This document shows, in pieces, positions 12,729 through 13,433 of a DNA stretch of 13,433 bases. Position 1 is the stretch's first letter. Every line of letters starts with the position of its first letter. A program made the position numbers and the translations under genes. This DNA comes from Bermanella sp041589295 (GTDB lineage Bacteria > Pseudomonadota > Gammaproteobacteria > Pseudomonadales > Oceanobacteraceae): positions 1 to 13,433 of the forward strand of contig JBFHVZ010000104.1 of assembly GCA_041589295.1 (NCBI GenBank), written 5' to 3'. The notes under the pieces are model-generated. The model saw only the letters and a program-made list of their open reading frames with translations. It ran no database searches and was not told where the DNA came from.

Positions 12729-13397
12729 ATGAAAAAAAACACTTGGCTTACCCTAGCCGACCACCCAGAACTCCTCGTTGGCCAATACCTAGTGCCGAAC
12801 TTCATCTCCAATTCCGTGGCACTCATCGTAGATGAACACACCTATGTACTGATCAGCCCCGGCAAACAAATGCTAGAAAACTGGCCTGCCGAGCGCCGTG
12901 GCGAACACATAGAGCTTCACATCATCATGCCCAATGGGTTCCATTACATGGGGGTACCCACATGGCAACAAGCCTTCCCTAACGCAAAACTTTACGCAAG
13001 CTCAGCTGCTATACCCCGTCTATGTGAAAAGGGAATAAAAGAAAATGGCTATGCCAATGGCATCCGCCCCTTACAAAGTGAACAGCCACCACTGCCAAAA
13101 GGTTACGACATAGTATTCCCCGAAGGACATCGGGCAGGTGAGATTTGGCTGCGTAAAACCTCGGACAAGGGAAACAGCTGGATCACTTGTGATAGCTTTT
13201 TAAACTATGAACGCTACAGCAACCAACCCATTGCGCGCTTTTTACAAAAACTGCTTAACGCCGCACCCGGCTTAAAACTCAGCCAAGTGATATGTAGTGG
13301 TTCAATAATCCCGGACACCAAGTTAGGTGGTATCCTTGCCACCCAAGAGGTGTTCAATGAAGAAAAGACAACGTCGTACCTTTACGCCGGAATTTAA
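12729..13397 (+). CDS. MBL-fold-like (DUF4336-like) protein, 3' end replaced by IS sequence
   Basis: The frame encodes 222 residues, but only about the first 188 look native. The body resembles DUF4336-type metallo-beta-lactamase relatives: SNSVALIVDEHTYVLISPG, then PNGFHYMGVPTWQQAFPNAKLYAS with the His typical of that group, and SWITCDSFLNYERY near the native end. The canonical HxHxDH metal motif is absent. From about residue 189 (CSGSIIPDTKLGG...) the sequence appears to come from the left end of an IS3-family element, whose OrfA start (13357) lies inside this frame in another phase. The product is therefore truncated and tailed, and probably inactive. No ribosome binding site is evident before ATG 12729, and an attenuator-like hairpin precedes it. 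The family call is moderate; the disruption is firmer. Confidence 0.65.
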   Translation: MKKNTWLTLADHPELLVGQYLVPNFISNSVALIVDEHTYVLISPGKQMLENWPAERRGEHIELHIIMPNGFHYMGVPTWQQAFPNAKLYASSAAIPRLCEKGIKENGYANGIRPLQSEQPPLPKGYDIVFPEGHRAGEIWLRKTSDKGNSWITCDSFLNYERYSNQPIARFLQKLLNAAPGLKLSQVICSGSIIPDTKLGGILATQEVFNEEKTTSYLYAGI

Positions 13398-13433
13398 ACT
13401 TGAAGCTGCTTGTTTGGTGCTTGATAAAGGCTA
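13293..13433 (+). mobile_element. IS3-family insertion sequence, left end (partial)
   Basis: The window ends inside an insertion sequence. The evidence is the start of an IS3-type OrfA at 13357. The left boundary is inferred at about 13293-13295, where TGTAGTGGTTCAATAATCC begins with the TG end usual for the IS3 family and where the protein similarity of the host gene stops. The right end, the second reading frame with the DDE domain, and the target duplication lie outside the window, so the boundary is not proven. Confidence 0.65.
13357..13433 (+). CDS. IS3-family transposase OrfA, N-terminal part (partial)
   Basis: The 25 complete codons from ATG 13357 to the window edge give MKKRQRRTFTPEFKLEAACL followed by VLDKG. 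The pattern K-R-x-R-R-T-F-(T/S)-P-E-F-(K/R)-L-E-A-A-x-L-V-L-D is the standard start of IS3-family OrfA proteins, which carry the DNA-binding helix-turn-helix. GAGG (13347-13350) lies 6 nt before the ATG. The full OrfAB transposase is normally made by programmed frameshifting, but that region is not in the window. Confidence 0.88.
   Translation, partial: MKKRQRRTFTPEFKLEAACLVLDKG

Overview
The window reads as chromosomal DNA of a Gram-negative gammaproteobacterium, probably a marine or aquatic heterotroph of the Oceanospirillales/Alteromonadales kind. The support is an OmpW-family outer-membrane protein behind two FNR/ANR-like boxes, a lipoprotein signal peptide, an OmpA-like peptidoglycan-binding domain, an EAL-domain tail and an IS3-type insertion sequence. 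Base composition looks balanced and codon use looks uniform by eye. The genus cannot be fixed from the sequence. I see no rRNA, tRNA or CRISPR array.

Layout. Positions 1-114 hold the 3' end of an EAL-domain (c-di-GMP phosphodiesterase-type) gene. An NTF2/SnoaL-like protein (357-740, +) converges on an HSD10-type short-chain dehydrogenase (1042-1818, -). The terminator between them appears to have been split by an insert of about 190 bp flanked by 9-bp direct repeats. Next come ompW-like (2121-2732, +), a DUF3060-like lipoprotein (3032-3505, +) and a PstS-like/OmpA-like fusion (3502-4917, -) whose stop codon overlaps that of the lipoprotein gene. A pirin gene (5146-5988, -) diverges from an unrecognised 207-aa gene (6309-6932, +).

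The minus-strand block 9361-7040 carries a LysR regulator, a Dyp-type heme peroxidase and a LETM1-like protein. The last two overlap by 4 nt and are probably translationally coupled. The LysR gene diverges from a quinone-reductase-like NAD(P)H oxidoreductase (9546-10532, +), the usual arrangement of a LysR regulator and its target. A 15-bp bidirectional terminator separates that gene from a large D-aminoacylase-like amidohydrolase (10687-12423, -). At the right edge an MBL-like (DUF4336-like) gene (12729-13397, +) is cut at its 3' end by an IS3-family element that runs out of the window.

How the genes relate. Several fit redox or electrophile metabolism (pirin, Dyp peroxidase, MDR oxidoreductase with its LysR, SDR dehydrogenase) and the cell envelope (OmpW, lipoprotein, PstS-OmpA fusion). 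They form small independent transcription units, not one pathway. I found no convincing new multi-gene system. The observations most worth following are the small insert with its direct repeats, the Dyp/LETM1 coupling with a terminator-like hairpin inside the coding sequence, the attenuator-like leader before the MBL-like gene, and the paired FNR boxes before ompW.
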